Counted from the stretch's first letter, positions 1-11,690 are shown. The stretch: 32,432 nt of DNA from Burkholderia gladioli (GCA_009914575.1 WNEB01000001.1:1-32432); one strand, 5' to 3'. Notes: generated by a model not told the origin, from the letters alone. A program made the numbers and translations.

Positions 1-351
1 GCCTTCACGACCAAGCTTCAATTGCTCGTCGAACCGCTGCGCCAGACGTTGACCTACGACCAAGGCCGCGAGATGGCGCGACATGCCGAACTGACAGCCG
101 CGACCAACGTTCGCGTCTACTTCTGCGACCCGCACAGCCCTTGGCAGCGCGGCACGTGTGAGAACACCAACGGCCTGCTGCGCCAGTACTTGCCCAAGGG
201 CACGGATCTGTCCATCTACTCTCAAGACGACCTCGATGCGATTGCCGACTTACTCAACACTCGACCACGCGCCGGACTGAACTGGCACACCCCTTTGCAA
301 ATCCTGGCTCAGGTTCTGGCTAACCCCGCCGACCGAGTTCCAGCCCATTAA
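1..351 (+). CDS. IS30-family transposase, C-terminal part (runs off window start)
   Basis: This is the C-terminal catalytic part of a DDE transposase of the IS30 family, which cuts and joins IS ends. The frame is open from base 1 and stops with TAA at 349-351. The segment [11 protein letters not shown] contains the second catalytic Asp, and [20 protein letters not shown] contains the family signature around the catalytic Glu (ENTNG). The C-terminal stretch [14 protein letters not shown] is also typical of the family. The N-terminal DNA-binding region and first Asp lie outside the window, so I cannot say whether the full gene is intact. Downstream is a pilC remnant, so this IS most likely sits inside pilC. 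The family call is firm; the exact IS name is not determined. Confidence 0.9.
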   Translation, partial: AFTTKLQLLVEPLRQTLTYDQGREMARHAELTAATNVRVYFCDPHSPWQRGTCENTNGLLRQYLPKGTDLSIYSQDDLDAIADLLNTRPRAGLNWHTPLQILAQVLANPADRVPAH

Positions 352-395
352 CCAGCGGCGTGTTGCACTTCACTCTTGAAACCGCCCTTCAACTA
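1..395 (+). mobile_element. IS30-family insertion sequence, right-hand part
   Basis: The transposase 3' end is followed by a short non-coding tail (352 to about 395) and then by host sequence homologous to pilC. The exact outer boundary is uncertain because the left end is outside the window, so the inverted repeats cannot be paired and no target duplication can be checked. The stretch at about 359-387 is the best candidate for the right terminal repeat. Confidence 0.7.
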
Positions 396-424
396 CGTTT
401 AGGACACCGCCTCGCCAGAAATCG

Positions 425-612
425 GGCACGCTCGACGCGATGCTCGTCGATATCGCCACGCTCTGCGAGCGGCAGCTGGACGAGCGAATCGGCGCGCTGA
501 CCAGCCTCTGCGAGCCGCTCGTGGTGATCGTGCTCGGCGGGCTGGTCGGCGCGGCGCGCTCGTGGTCGCCATGTATCTGCCGATCATCCAGCTCGGCAAC
601 GTGGTGGTGTAG
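425..612 (+). pseudogene. pilC: pilC 3' remnant (type IV pilus inner-membrane protein), cut by IS30 and frameshifted
   Basis: This is the C-terminal tail of PilC, the polytopic inner-membrane platform protein of type IV pili. From 425 the frame reads GTLDAMLVDIATLCERQLDE, then a hydrophobic segment LTSLCEPLVVIVLGGLVG. The expected ending, a second hydrophobic stretch AMYLPIIQLGNVV with stop TAG at 610-612, is in a different frame. The shift lies around 548-553, where two extra bases (GC) or one missing base sit in a GC repeat. The IS30 element immediately upstream separates this tail from the rest of pilC. Location just ahead of pilD fits the usual pilB-pilC-pilD order. It is almost certainly non-functional. 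Confidence 0.85.
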
Positions 613-651
613 CATCGCTCCCGGTCCCCGCTTTCGATTTCTCCGGCTTCG

Positions 652-1542
652 ATGAATTCGCTCCTCACCCTGTCCGATCCTTGGCTTGCGTTCGCCGCGC
701 TGCCGACAGCCGCTCACTATGCGTTCGCGGTCGTGATCGGCCTCGTGGTCGGCAGCTTCCTGAACGTCGTCGCGCATCGGCTGCCGGTCATGATGCAGCG
801 CGCCTGGCAAGCCGAACTCGCGGAAGCGACGGGCGCCGACCCAGCGCCCGACGACGGTTTGCCGCCTCGCTACGATCTCTGGGCGCCGCGCAGCGCCTGC
901 CCGCATTGCGGCCACGTCCTGCGTGCCCGGGAAAACCTGCCGGTGCTCAGCTATCTCGTGCTGCGCGGACGCTGCGCCCGGTGCCGTACGCCGATCGGCC
1001 TGCGCTACCCGCTCGTCGAACTCGGCTCGGGCCTGCTGGCGGTCGCCTCGCTGTACGCGTTCGGCCCGGCACCGGCCGCGCTGTCAGCGTTCGGCCTGTG
1101 CGTGATGCTGCTGGCAATGAGCCTGATCGACATGAAAACGGGCTATCTGCCCGACTCGATGACGCTGCCGCTGTTGTGGGCCGGCCTGATCGTCAACCTG
1201 TCCGGTCACTTCGTGGAACTGCACGAGGCGGTGATCGGGGCCATTGCCGGCTATCTGTTCCTCTGGTGCGTGTTCTGGCTGTTCAAGCTGCTGCGCGGGA
1301 TCGAGGGCATCGGTTACGGCGATCTGAAGCTGCTGGCCGCGATCGGCGCGTGGCTCGGCTGGATTGCGCTGCCGCAGGTGCTGCTGATCGCAGCGCTGAG
1401 CGGCGCCGCGGTCGGCCTGGTCGCGATGTGGCGCGGTCGCATGCGCTACGAGGAGCCGCTGCCGTTCGGCCCGTTCCTCGCGCTCGGCGGCATCGTCACG
1501 CTGCTGCACGGCACGCCCTTCTATCTGGCGCTTGGAGGCTGA
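652..1542 (+). CDS. pilD: Prepilin peptidase / N-methyltransferase PilD
   Basis: PilD is the inner-membrane aspartic protease that cleaves prepilin leader peptides and methylates the new N-terminus of type IV pilins and type II secretion pseudopilins. The 296-aa product has the full family layout. An N-terminal helix carries [15 protein letters not shown] cytoplasmic loop has four cysteines, CPHCGH and CARCRTPIG, at about residues 83-106. Several membrane helices follow. The two catalytic aspartates are in [12 protein letters not shown] and [14 protein letters not shown]. It starts with ATG 40 bases after the pilC remnant and its end overlaps the ribosome-binding region of coaE. It appears intact even though pilC is broken, so it may serve other pseudopilin systems. 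Confidence 0.95.
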   Translation: MNSLLTLSDPWLAFAALPTAAHYAFAVVIGLVVGSFLNVVAHRLPVMMQRAWQAELAEATGADPAPDDGLPPRYDLWAPRSACPHCGHVLRARENLPVLSYLVLRGRCARCRTPIGLRYPLVELGSGLLAVASLYAFGPAPAALSAFGLCVMLLAMSLIDMKTGYLPDSMTLPLLWAGLIVNLSGHFVELHEAVIGAIAGYLFLWCVFWLFKLLRGIEGIGYGDLKLLAAIGAWLGWIALPQVLLIAALSGAAVGLVAMWRGRMRYEEPLPFGPFLALGGIVTLLHGTPFYLALGG

Positions 1543-1546
1543 CCCC

Positions 1547-2155
1547 ATGTTCTCGGTTGGATTGACCGGCGGAATCGGCAGCGGCAAGACCACCGTGGCG
1601 AACCGCTTCGGCGAGCGTGGCGCCACGCTGGTGGATACCGATGCCATCGCCCATCGCGTCACGGCGCCGGGCGGCGCCGCCATGGCGCCGATCGCGGCGG
1701 CCTTCGGCAGCGCGTTCGTGGCAGCCGACGGCTCGCTCGACCGCGCTCGAATGCGCGTGCTCGTGTTCGGCGACGATGCCGCACGCAAGCAGCTCGAAGC
1801 CATCACGCATCCGTTGATCCGCGCCGAAACCGAGCGCGAGGCCGCGCTGGCAACGGGTGCCTACGTGATCTTCGTCGTGCCGCTGCTGGTCGAATCGGGC
1901 AGCTGGCGCAGCCGCGTCGACCGCGTGCTCGTGATCGATTGCGAAGTGGAAACGCAGATCGCACGCGTCATGCAGCGCAATGGCTTCTCGCGCGGGCAGG
2001 TCGAGGCGATCGTCGCGCGTCAGGCTACACGCGAGGCACGCCTCGCGGCGGCCGACGACGTAATTGTTAACGAACAAGCGCCCGATGCCGCGCTCGACGC
2101 CCGCATCGATATGTTGCACGCCCGCTATCTCGCGCTCGCTGCATCGAAGTCCTGA
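1547..2155 (+). CDS. coaE: Dephospho-CoA kinase
   Basis: CoaE performs the last step of coenzyme A synthesis, ATP-dependent phosphorylation of the 3'-OH of dephospho-CoA in the cytoplasm. The 202-aa product begins [15 protein letters not shown], whose GGIGSGKT is the Walker A loop. It is followed by DTDAIAHRV, the family's substrate-binding Asp motif, and later VVPLLVESG and a basic C-terminal region with [17 protein letters not shown]. The ATG at 1547 is preferred because GGAG at 1533-1536 is a fair ribosome-binding site and the protein then starts as other CoaE proteins do. The GGAG lies inside the last codons of pilD, so the two are probably co-transcribed. Length and motifs are normal. 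Confidence 0.95.
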   Translation: MFSVGLTGGIGSGKTTVANRFGERGATLVDTDAIAHRVTAPGGAAMAPIAAAFGSAFVAADGSLDRARMRVLVFGDDAARKQLEAITHPLIRAETEREAALATGAYVIFVVPLLVESGSWRSRVDRVLVIDCEVETQIARVMQRNGFSRGQVEAIVARQATREARLAAADDVIVNEQAPDAALDARIDMLHARYLALAASKS

Positions 2156-2214
2156 GCATTCGCGCTGGCGCGCACCGCGCTGGAGCACGGACAAGCGCGG
2201 TCAAAATGGCGCGA

Positions 2215-3043
<829 letters not shown>

Positions 3044-3047
3044 TACC

Positions 3048-3061
3048 GTGACTACCGTCGT
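3048..3061 (+). pseudogene. yacG: yacG 5' remnant (DNA gyrase inhibitor), first five codons only
   Basis: Immediately after zapD a GTG start begins M-T-T-V-V and then runs straight into the 265-bp repeat element. In related Burkholderia the next gene here is yacG, a small zinc protein that inhibits gyrase, and as I recall its product starts with the same five residues. The rest of yacG, with its four-cysteine zinc motif, is absent. It was evidently lost together with the end of the neighbouring Nudix gene. The identification rests on gene order and only five codons, so it is likely rather than proven. Confidence 0.6.
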
Positions 3062-3326
3062 GCCTCTCTTGAATTTCGAGTGGGTGGATTTTTCCCGGTC
3101 AAGGGCGGGCGAAGCCCGGCGCAGCGAACCCTTGATGCGGAGAAATCTACGAGCACGCTTGAGGGCTCGGGCCAGGCAAAGCCTTGCGCCGCCTGGCCCC
3201 CGAGCCCGTCCGGCGGCGAGGATTTCCCCGCCTTGGGGCGGGGCTAGGGGTGGGAAGATACCGTTTTGCGACGTAGGTTTTCGTACCCCGGCGGCCCTTT
3301 TCACCCACTCAAATTTCAAGAGAGCC
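3062..3326 (+). mobile_element. 265-bp MITE-like repeat element, copy 1
   Basis: This is the first of three nearly identical 265-bp copies. The left end (GCCTCTCTTGAATTTCGAGT) and the inverted right end (GGCTCTCTTGAAATTTGAGT) form terminal inverted repeats that continue through GGGTG. The inside is rich in hairpins: a stem 3099-3105 with 3129-3135, a long stem 3163-3177 with 3191-3207, and a stem 3226-3232 with 3237-3243. No transposase is encoded. One frame on each strand is stop-free end to end. No target duplication flanks this copy (left ACCGTCGT, right AGGTCGAG). With the missing yacG this points to a deletion after or during insertion, for example recombination between two copies. Confidence 0.88.
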
Positions 3327-3739
3327 AGGTCGAGCACCGGCAGCGCAGCCGGCAGCAACGGCGCGACCTCGCCAGGCAGTTGCTGCCAGACGAACGCCTG
3401 CCCCTCTCGGCTGTGCGGCTCGCCATCCCAGCCCGTCACCTTGCAGAAGAACAGCCGCCGCACATAGGCGTGCGGGTAGTCGTGCTCTAGCGTGTGCCAG
3501 CGATGGCAGGCGGTCACGTGAATGCCGAGCTCCTCGTGCAGTTCGCGCGCGAGCGCGGCCTCGACGCTTTCGCCCGCTTCGAGCTTGCCGCCCGGAAACT
3601 CCCAATAGCCCTCGTAAGGCTTGCCGGCAGGACGCTGCGCGAGCAGATAACGGCCGTCGGGCTGCACCAGCACGCCGACGGCAACTTCCGTGACCTTGCG
3701 CGCCGCGCCGCCGGCGCCGGTTTCGGCGACCGTGCTCAT
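3326..3739 (-). CDS. Nudix (MutT-type) hydrolase, stop codon replaced by repeat element
   Basis: Nudix enzymes hydrolyse nucleoside diphosphates linked to another moiety; a MutT-like role in cleaning oxidised nucleotides is plausible. The N-terminus reads MSTVAETGAG, and the complete Nudix box is present as GGKLEAGESVEAALARELHE followed by ELGI, matching GX5EX7REUXEEXGU. The ATG overlaps the stop of the upstream ATPase (ATGA). The host-derived part ends at about residue 138 (PVLDL). There the frame enters the repeat element, passes through it without a stop, and continues antisense to zapD until TGA at 2249. The predicted product is therefore about 496 aa rather than about 150. The catalytic domain is whole, but the foreign tail may destabilise the protein. 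Confidence 0.8.
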
Positions 3740-4606
3740 GTCGTCTCCTGACGGCCGGAGCGATCGCGCGCGAATTGCCACGCCACGCGACCCGAGCGGG
3801 AACCGCGTTCGAGCACCCACACCAGCGCATCGCCGCGCGCCGCCTAGACATCCGCGTCGCTGCAGCCGAAATGGCGCAGCCAGTGACCGACGATCGCCAG
3901 ATAGTCGTCCTGCTTGAACGGATAGAAGCTGACCCACAGCCCGAAACGCTCGGACAGCGAAATCTTCTCCTCGACCACCTCGCCCGGATGGATTTCGCTG
4001 TCCGGCAGGTGCTTGTACGACTCGTTGTCGCTCATGTATTCGGGCAGCAGGTGCCGGCGATTCGACGTGGCGTAGATCAGAACGTTGTCGGATTGCGCCG
4101 AGATCGAGCCGTCGAGCGCGACCTTGAGCGCCTTGTAGCCAGATTCGCCGTCTTCGAACGAGAGATCGTCGCAGAACACGATGAAGCGCTCGGGCCGTGC
4201 CGAGATCAGGTCGACGATGTCGCCGAGATCGTGGAGATCGTCCTTGTCGACTTCGATGAGACGCAGGCCGTCGGTCGCGCATTCGTTGAGGCAGGCCCTT
4301 GATCAGCGAGGATTTGCCGGTGCCGCGCGCGCCCGTCAGCAGCACGTTGTTGGCCGGGCGCTTCTGCACGAACTGGCGCGTGTTCTGCTCGATCAGCCCT
4401 TTCTGGCGGTCGATATTGTGCAGATCGCCGAGCGAGATCTGCGAAATGGCGGGCACCGCCTGCAGGTAGCCGCGGCCCTGGCGCTTGCGCCAGCGGAACG
4501 CGTTCGCCGCGCTCCAATCGATGTCAGCAGGCGCCGGCGGCAGCAGGGCTTCAAAGCGGCCGAGCAGCGCTTCGGCGCGGTCGAGAAACTGTTCGAGCTT
4601 GTCCAT
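3736..4606 (-). pseudogene. DUF815-family ATP-binding protein, broken by frameshift and nonsense codon
   Basis: This is an AAA+-like ATP-binding protein conserved next to argJ in Burkholderia; its role is unknown. The 5' part, MDKLEQFLDRAEALLGRFEA to the Walker A GARGTGKSSLIK, is in one frame. The rest, FCDDLSFEDG (Walker B) and YATSNRRHLLPE, is in another. An extra base in the CCC run at 4296-4298 causes the shift; removing one base restores AAG GCC TGC CTC AAC. The second frame then meets TAG at 3844-3846, where a single change from GAG fits. Beyond it the homologous tail EAARGDALVWVLERGSRSGR continues in frame to a TGA at 3736-3738 overlapping the Nudix start. Two independent lesions argue against a sequencing error and for a pseudogene. 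Confidence 0.88.
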
Positions 4607-4681
4607 CTGTCTGGGAATCCGGAAATTCAGGGGCACGGCGCGCCGGTCGGGCGCGCCGCAAGGCCGGTGATCGGGGGTCGA

Positions 4682-5923
4682 TCAGGAACGATAGTCGGCG
4701 TTGATGCTGACGTAGTCGTGCGAGAGATCGCACGTCCAGATCGTCGCCGCCGCGTCGCCGCGGCCGAGCAGCACGCGGATCGTGATCTCGCTCTGCTTCA
4801 TGACGCGCTGGCCGTCCGCTTCCTGGTATTCGGGGTTGCGACCGCCGGCCTTGGCGACGAGCACATCGTCGAGGTACAGGTCGATCTTGCCCACATCGAG
4901 ATCGGCCACGCCCGCGTAGCCGATTGCCGCGAGAATCCGGCCTAGGTTCGGATCCGAGGCGAAGAACGCCGTCTTGACGAGCGGCGAATGGCCGATCGCA
5001 TAGGCGATCTGGCGGCATTCCGCCACGTTCTTGCCGCCTTCGACCTGCGCCGTCATGAACTTGGTTGCGCCTTCCCCGTCGCGCACGATCAGTTGCGAGA
5101 GCGTCTGTGCGACTTCGGTCACGGCTTCGCGCAGCGCCGCGTAGGCCGGCGAATCGGTCGACGCGATGGCCGGCAGGCTCGACTTGCCCGATGCGATCAG
5201 GATGAAGGAATCGTTGGTCGAGGTGTCGCCGTCGATCGTGATGCAGTTGAACGAGCGGTTCGCCACGTCCTTCACGAGCTGGTCGAGCACCGGCTGGGCG
5301 ACCGTCGCGTCGAACGCGAGGAAGCCGAGCATGGTGGCCATGTTCGGCTTGATCATGCCGGCGCCCTTGCTGATGCCGGTCAACGTGACGGTGTGGCCGT
5401 CGATCGCGACTTGGCGCGAGGCGGCTTTCGGCAGCGTATCGGTGGTCATGATCGCCTGTGCGGCGTCGAACCAGTTCGCGGCCGCGCGATTGGCCAGCGC
5501 GGCGGGCAGGCCGGCCTTCAGGCGGTCGACGGGCAGCGGCTCGAGAATCACGCCGGTCGAGAACGGCAGCACCTGCGACGGCTGCAGGCCGGCCAGGCGC
5601 GCCAGTTCGTCGCACGTGGCGCGAGTGGCCGCGAGGCCCGGCTCGCCGGTGCCGGCATTGGCATTGCCGGTGTTGACGACCAGCGCGCGAATCGCCGGCG
5701 CGCCGGCCCTCACGCCCGCCAGATGCTCGCGGCAGACGATCACGGGCGCCGCGCAGAAGCGGTTCTCGGTGAACACGCCCGCCACCGTCGCACCTTCCTC
5801 GACGGAAATGACGAGCACGTCCTTGCGGTTCGGCTTGCGGATATTCGCTTCCGCCCAGCCGAGCGTGACGCCGGCGACGGGATGCAACTGCGCGGGATCG
5901 ATCGAGGGGAAGTTCACAGCCAT
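4682..5923 (-). CDS. argJ: Bifunctional glutamate N-acetyltransferase / amino-acid N-acetyltransferase ArgJ
   Basis: ArgJ transfers the acetyl group from N-acetylornithine to glutamate, recycling acetyl in arginine synthesis, and may also use acetyl-CoA. The 413-aa protein has the self-cleavage site [13 protein letters not shown], in which the Thr becomes the N-terminal nucleophile of the beta chain. The upstream segment SKGAGMIKP is also present. Other family marks are [22 protein letters not shown] and the C-terminus [17 protein letters not shown]. The ATG at 5923 ([12 protein letters not shown]) has AGGTGA just upstream; an in-frame ATG 42 bases earlier has no family support. It lies between secA and the broken ATPase on the same strand. 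Intact and of normal length. Confidence 0.95.
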   Translation of the reverse strand: MAVNFPSIDPAQLHPVAGVTLGWAEANIRKPNRKDVLVISVEEGATVAGVFTENRFCAAPVIVCREHLAGVRAGAPAIRALVVNTGNANAGTGEPGLAATRATCDELARLAGLQPSQVLPFSTGVILEPLPVDRLKAGLPAALANRAAANWFDAAQAIMTTDTLPKAASRQVAIDGHTVTLTGISKGAGMIKPNMATMLGFLAFDATVAQPVLDQLVKDVANRSFNCITIDGDTSTNDSFILIASGKSSLPAIASTDSPAYAALREAVTEVAQTLSQLIVRDGEGATKFMTAQVEGGKNVAECRQIAYAIGHSPLVKTAFFASDPNLGRILAAIGYAGVADLDVGKIDLYLDDVLVAKAGGRNPEYQEADGQRVMKQSEITIRVLLGRGDAAATIWTCDLSHDYVSINADYRS

Positions 5924-5942
5924 GGATTCACCTGCCGAAAGG

Positions 5943-5968
5943 ACAATGCCGGCTCCTGCCGGCATTGT
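5943..5968 (-). terminator. Strong hairpin between secA and argJ
   Basis: Two 11-base arms (5943-5953 and 5958-5968) pair perfectly around a 4-base loop. The hairpin is 129 bases after the secA stop and 20 bases before the argJ start. It could end secA transcription or act in the argJ leader. There is no clear U-run after it on the - strand (CCTTTCGG), so it is not a classical intrinsic terminator. A TAATAAT at about 5972-5978 on the - strand could be an argJ -10 box just upstream of it. Confidence 0.5.
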
Positions 5969-6096
5969 TGGATTATTAGGACGAAGCGGCAGCGCGCATC
6001 ACTGCGGGCCGCCGCGGATTCATCTTGCAATACGCAAGTGACGAACCGGCGACCGCCGGCGGCATGGATCGCACGCCGCCGCGACCGCCGCCGGGA

Positions 6097-8904
<2,808 letters not shown>

Positions 8905-9007
8905 CGGATCGGATCTGCGTCGCAGCAACGGCCCCGGAGCAGAAATGGCGCCAGCCCCGGCGCGCCGAGCCTTGGCGGCTTAGCGTATGAGTGAATGCAA
9001 ACAGGGA

Positions 9008-9016
9008 ATTTTAGCA
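9008..9016 (-). promoter_or_regulatory. Possible secA promoter (extended -10) in the secA-dciA gap
   Basis: The 375-base gap between the divergent secA and dciA genes (8905-9279) holds no convincing gene; short ORFs in it have no recognisable family or start signal. On the - strand TGCTAAAAT (9008-9016) matches an extended -10 box and lies about 105 bases before the secA start. No good -35 is seen. No promoter for dciA could be assigned with confidence. Confidence 0.35.
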
Positions 9017-9279
9017 CGCGCATTTGGGCAAGCCGGTGTCGCGCCGGGATGGACTTTGCACGGGCAATCGACCGGGCGGACCGCGAACGGCCCGCACCGG
9101 CTCCGATTCCGATATGCGGTCGGATCGGGCCGCATCAAGAGGCCCGTCGAAATGGGGCACATTGCCCGTCCGGCGCGGCGATCCGGCCCTTTCCTGCGGC
9201 ATGACGATGCGGCCTTTCGGCAGATGGCCGCGCGGTACAATCCGGCCATCGCTTGTTACCGCCCCACCTCACGCCCTTC

Positions 9280-9759
9280 ATGAACCGCCCCCCGAGGTAT
9301 CTCCGCTCATCCGGCTTCGCACGCGCGCAGGTGGCCGCCGACGTGCTCAAGCGCACGGACGCGTTCGCCGCACTGCGGGCTGGCGTCGAGCAGGTGGCCT
9401 CGCTGCAGCGCGATCTGCGCGCGTTGCTGCCCGACTATCTGGCCAGCCACGTGGATCCGGGTTCGATCAAGGACGGCACGCTGACGCTGTTCGCGGCCCA
9501 TAACGCACTGGCAGCGCGCCTGCGGCAGGGTGCGCCGCGCCTGGTGGCGGACCTGCAGGCTCGCGGCTGGAACGTGGCGACGCTGAAGGTCCGCGTGCGT
9601 CCGCAGGACGCACGCGAGCCGGTTCGCGTCAAGCAGGCGCGCATGACGCCGGTTGGCGCCGACGCGCTGCGCAATCTGGCCGACACGCTGCCGCCCTCGC
9701 CGCTGCAGGATGCGCTCGCGAAAATGGCCGCGCGCCATACGAAGAAGCCGGTGCGCTGA
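9280..9759 (+). CDS. DciA-like DUF721 protein
   Basis: This 159-aa protein belongs to the DUF721 group, whose characterised member DciA helps load the replicative helicase DnaB in bacteria lacking DnaC. It starts MNRPPRYLRSSGFARAQVAA; the core segment is LDLR-like, with DYLASHVDPGSIKDGTLTLF and ALAARLRQGAPRLVADLQ, followed by a basic C-terminal tail rich in Arg and Lys. The ATG at 9280 is chosen over an in-frame ATG at 9253, which would add MLPPHLTPF without family support. It lies divergent from secA and convergent with lpxC, the usual place for this gene in Burkholderiaceae. The family call is good; helicase loading is inferred from the family. Confidence 0.82.
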   Translation: MNRPPRYLRSSGFARAQVAADVLKRTDAFAALRAGVEQVASLQRDLRALLPDYLASHVDPGSIKDGTLTLFAAHNALAARLRQGAPRLVADLQARGWNVATLKVRVRPQDAREPVRVKQARMTPVGADALRNLADTLPPSPLQDALAKMAARHTKKPVR

Positions 9760-9785
9760 ACGCGCCCGGCCCGCGCGGGGAAAGA

Positions 9786-9811
9786 AAAAGGCAGTCCGCG
9801 GGCTGCCTTTT
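9786..9811. terminator. Bidirectional terminator between dciA and lpxC
   Basis: AAAAGGCAG (9786-9794) pairs perfectly with CTGCCTTTT (9803-9811) around an 8-base loop. The A-run on the left and T-run on the right make it a terminator on both strands, as expected between the convergent genes dciA (stop 9759) and lpxC (stop 9834). Confidence 0.85.
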
Positions 9812-9833
9812 CGCATGATTCGAACTGGTTCGC

Positions 9834-10751
9834 TCAGACGAAAGCCGTTTGCGCGTCGAACGCGAAGCCGCGCGGCGCTGCCTTCAGATCGTCGAACGTG
9901 ACCATTTCGTACGCATCTTCGTGCGCGAGCAGTTCGCGCAGCAGCGAGTTGTTCAGTCCGTGCCCCGACTTGTACGCCGTATAGGACGCCAGCAGCGGGT
10001 GACCGACGACATAAAGATCGCCGATCGCGTCGAGCATCTTGTGCTTCACGAACTCGTCGTCGTAGCGCAGGCCGTCGTTGTTGAGGATGCGGTATTCGTC
10101 GAGCACGATCGCGTTGTCCATGCTGCCGCCGCGCGCCAGGCCCAGCTCGAGCATCATTTCGACTTCGTGCGCGAAGCCGAACGTGCGCGCCCGCGCGATT
10201 TCGCGAACGTAGGACGTATTGGCGAAATCGACTTCCAGTTCCTGCCCCGTCTTGTCGACGGCCGGGTGACGGAAATCGATCGTGAACTTGAGCTTGAAAC
10301 CGAAGAACGGATCGAGACGCGCGAACTTGTCGCCGTCGCGCACTTCCACCGTGCGCTTGACCTTGAAGAAACGCTTCGGCGTGCCCTGTTCCTCGATACC
10401 GGCGGACTGGATCAGGAACACGAACGACGAGGCGCTGCCATCCATGATCGGGATTTCCTCGGCCGTCACGTCGACGTAGAGGTTGTCCACACCGAGTCCT
10501 GCGCAGGCCGACATCAGGTGTTCGATCGTCGACACGCGCGCACCGTCCTTCTGCAGTACCGATGCAAGCCGCGTGTCGCCAATCGCCATCGCGTTGGCGG
10601 GAATCTCGACCGGCGTCGCCAGATCGACGCGCGTGAAAACAATCCCGGTACCCGGCGCGGCCGGACGGAGCGTCAGTTCGACCTTGCGGCCCGAGTGGAG
10701 GCCGATGCCGACGGTCTTCACGATCGATTTGATGGTTCGCTGCTTCAACAT
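9834..10751 (-). CDS. lpxC: UDP-3-O-acyl-N-acetylglucosamine deacetylase LpxC
   Basis: LpxC is the zinc-dependent deacetylase for the committed step of lipid A synthesis. The 305-aa length is typical. It starts [20 protein letters not shown]. The zinc and catalytic motifs are present: [15 protein letters not shown] with the first His near residue 78, then [13 protein letters not shown] supplying a His and Asp, and [15 protein letters not shown] with the catalytic His. The C-terminus is ...DAQTAFV. An in-frame Met further upstream ([10 protein letters not shown]) lies in the leader and is rejected. It follows the dcw genes on the same strand, the usual position in proteobacteria, but has its own promoter-like site and sits behind a hairpin. 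Confidence 0.96.
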   Translation of the reverse strand: MLKQRTIKSIVKTVGIGLHSGRKVELTLRPAAPGTGIVFTRVDLATPVEIPANAMAIGDTRLASVLQKDGARVSTIEHLMSACAGLGVDNLYVDVTAEEIPIMDGSASSFVFLIQSAGIEEQGTPKRFFKVKRTVEVRDGDKFARLDPFFGFKLKFTIDFRHPAVDKTGQELEVDFANTSYVREIARARTFGFAHEVEMMLELGLARGGSMDNAIVLDEYRILNNDGLRYDDEFVKHKMLDAIGDLYVVGHPLLASYTAYKSGHGLNNSLLRELLAHEDAYEMVTFDDLKAAPRGFAFDAQTAFV

Positions 10752-10765
10752 GGCGTTGCGCTTCT

Positions 10766-10812
10766 TGATTGAAGTTATCAATCAGTACTTTTATTCGATA
10801 GGTGAGAGTATA
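10766..10812 (-). promoter_or_regulatory. lpxC promoter -10 box and leader hairpin
   Basis: On the - strand TATACT (10807-10812) is a very good -10 box about 56 bases before the lpxC start; no strong -35 is seen 17 bases upstream. Within the leader TGATTG (10766-10771) pairs with CAATCA (10779-10784), a small AT-rich hairpin close to the start codon. Confidence 0.5.
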
Positions 10813-10902
10813 GCGCAAATCGACAGGCGGCGTTGGGCCGATTGTCGTATCAACTGTTTCTGCACGTTACCCTCGCAAGGCCCGTGCAGGTCAAGAAAGA
10901 CA

Positions 10903-10941
10903 GGCCGACACCCGGAACGGAGGCGTTCCCGGACGTCGGCC
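10903..10941 (-). terminator. Hairpin terminator downstream of the peroxiredoxin gene
   Basis: GGCCGAC (10903-10909) pairs with GTCGGCC (10935-10941), with a second inner stem CCGGAACG/CGTTCCCGG. On the - strand it is followed by TGTCTTTCTTG. It lies about 60 bases after the peroxiredoxin stop and separates the dcw end from lpxC. The U-run is interrupted, so strength is uncertain. Confidence 0.6.
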
Positions 10942-11002
10942 CGTGTTGCGGCACCCTGCTATTGCGACGCGTTGCCGCGACGCAACGTTCGGCGAGAAAC
11001 GC

Positions 11003-11512
11003 TCAGCGCTTCGCCGCCGCCAGAATGCTTGCCGCGTCGCTGACTTCGAATTTGCCCGGCGCCTCGACGGCCAGCGTCTTGACCACGCCGTCGTCGATCA
11101 CCATCGCGTAGCGCTGGGAACGGATTTCCATGCCGCGCGCGGACAAATCCTGCGTAAGCCCCAGTGCATGAGTGAAGGCTGCGCTGCCGTCCGCGATCAT
11201 GCACACCTTGCCCGAGGTGTGCTGATCCCGTCCCCAAGCGCCCATCACGAATGCGTCGTTGACGGACACGCACCAGATCTCGTCGATGCCGGTCGCGGCG
11301 AACGCTTCGGCGGCCTCGACATAACCGGGCGGCACGTGCTTCGCCGAACAGGTCGGCGTGAACGCGCCCGGCAATCCGAAGATCACCACGCGCTTGCCCG
11401 CCGTCTGTTCGCGCACGCTCAGCACATTCGGCCCGAGCGTGCAGCCCTCGCGCGCTTCGTCGACGAATTCGAAGACTTGTGCGTCGAGCAGCGTGTCGCC
11501 TGCTTGAATCAT
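11003..11512 (-). CDS. Peroxiredoxin (PRX5-type, AhpC/TSA superfamily)
   Basis: The 169-aa protein reduces peroxides using a conserved cysteine, probably with glutathione or glutaredoxin as donor, as known for PRX5-like enzymes. The active-site segment is GLPGAFTPTCSAKHVPPGY, with the peroxidatic Cys in TPTCS. VSVNDAFVMGAWG and IRSQRYAMVIDDGVV are typical of the subfamily. The frame starts at ATG 11512 (MIQAGDTLLDAQVF). It lies between ftsZ and lpxC on the same strand, a conserved position in Burkholderia, 178 bases after ftsZ; that gap contains only short GC hairpins. No lesion is seen. Electron donor and physiological substrate cannot be told from the sequence. Confidence 0.9.
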   Translation of the reverse strand: MIQAGDTLLDAQVFEFVDEAREGCTLGPNVLSVREQTAGKRVVIFGLPGAFTPTCSAKHVPPGYVEAAEAFAATGIDEIWCVSVNDAFVMGAWGRDQHTSGKVCMIADGSAAFTHALGLTQDLSARGMEIRSQRYAMVIDDGVVKTLAVEAPGKFEVSDAASILAAAKR

Positions 11513-11690
11513 GACTGGTCCTTCATTGCGATGCGGTTGCGGGTTGGATGGCGGACAGCACGGCCCGTTCCGCCTCGCGATTGCGAGGAGGGCAATAGGC
11601 CCGGCCCGGCGTCGCCAGCGACGCGGCCTGCATGTCGATCCGTTCCACCCTTCACGTCGACCGGTCGCACTCGCGGCCCGCCAGCCCGTG

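Noticed and set aside
8987..9283. Small ORFs in the gap between secA and dciA
   Set aside because: Several overlapping frames on both strands are open because of GC content; none has a ribosome-binding site or recognisable motif.
11513..11690. Terminator between ftsZ and the peroxiredoxin gene
   Set aside because: There are short GC stems (for example CCTCGC/GCGAGG near 11571-11588), but none has a U-run or is longer than six pairs.
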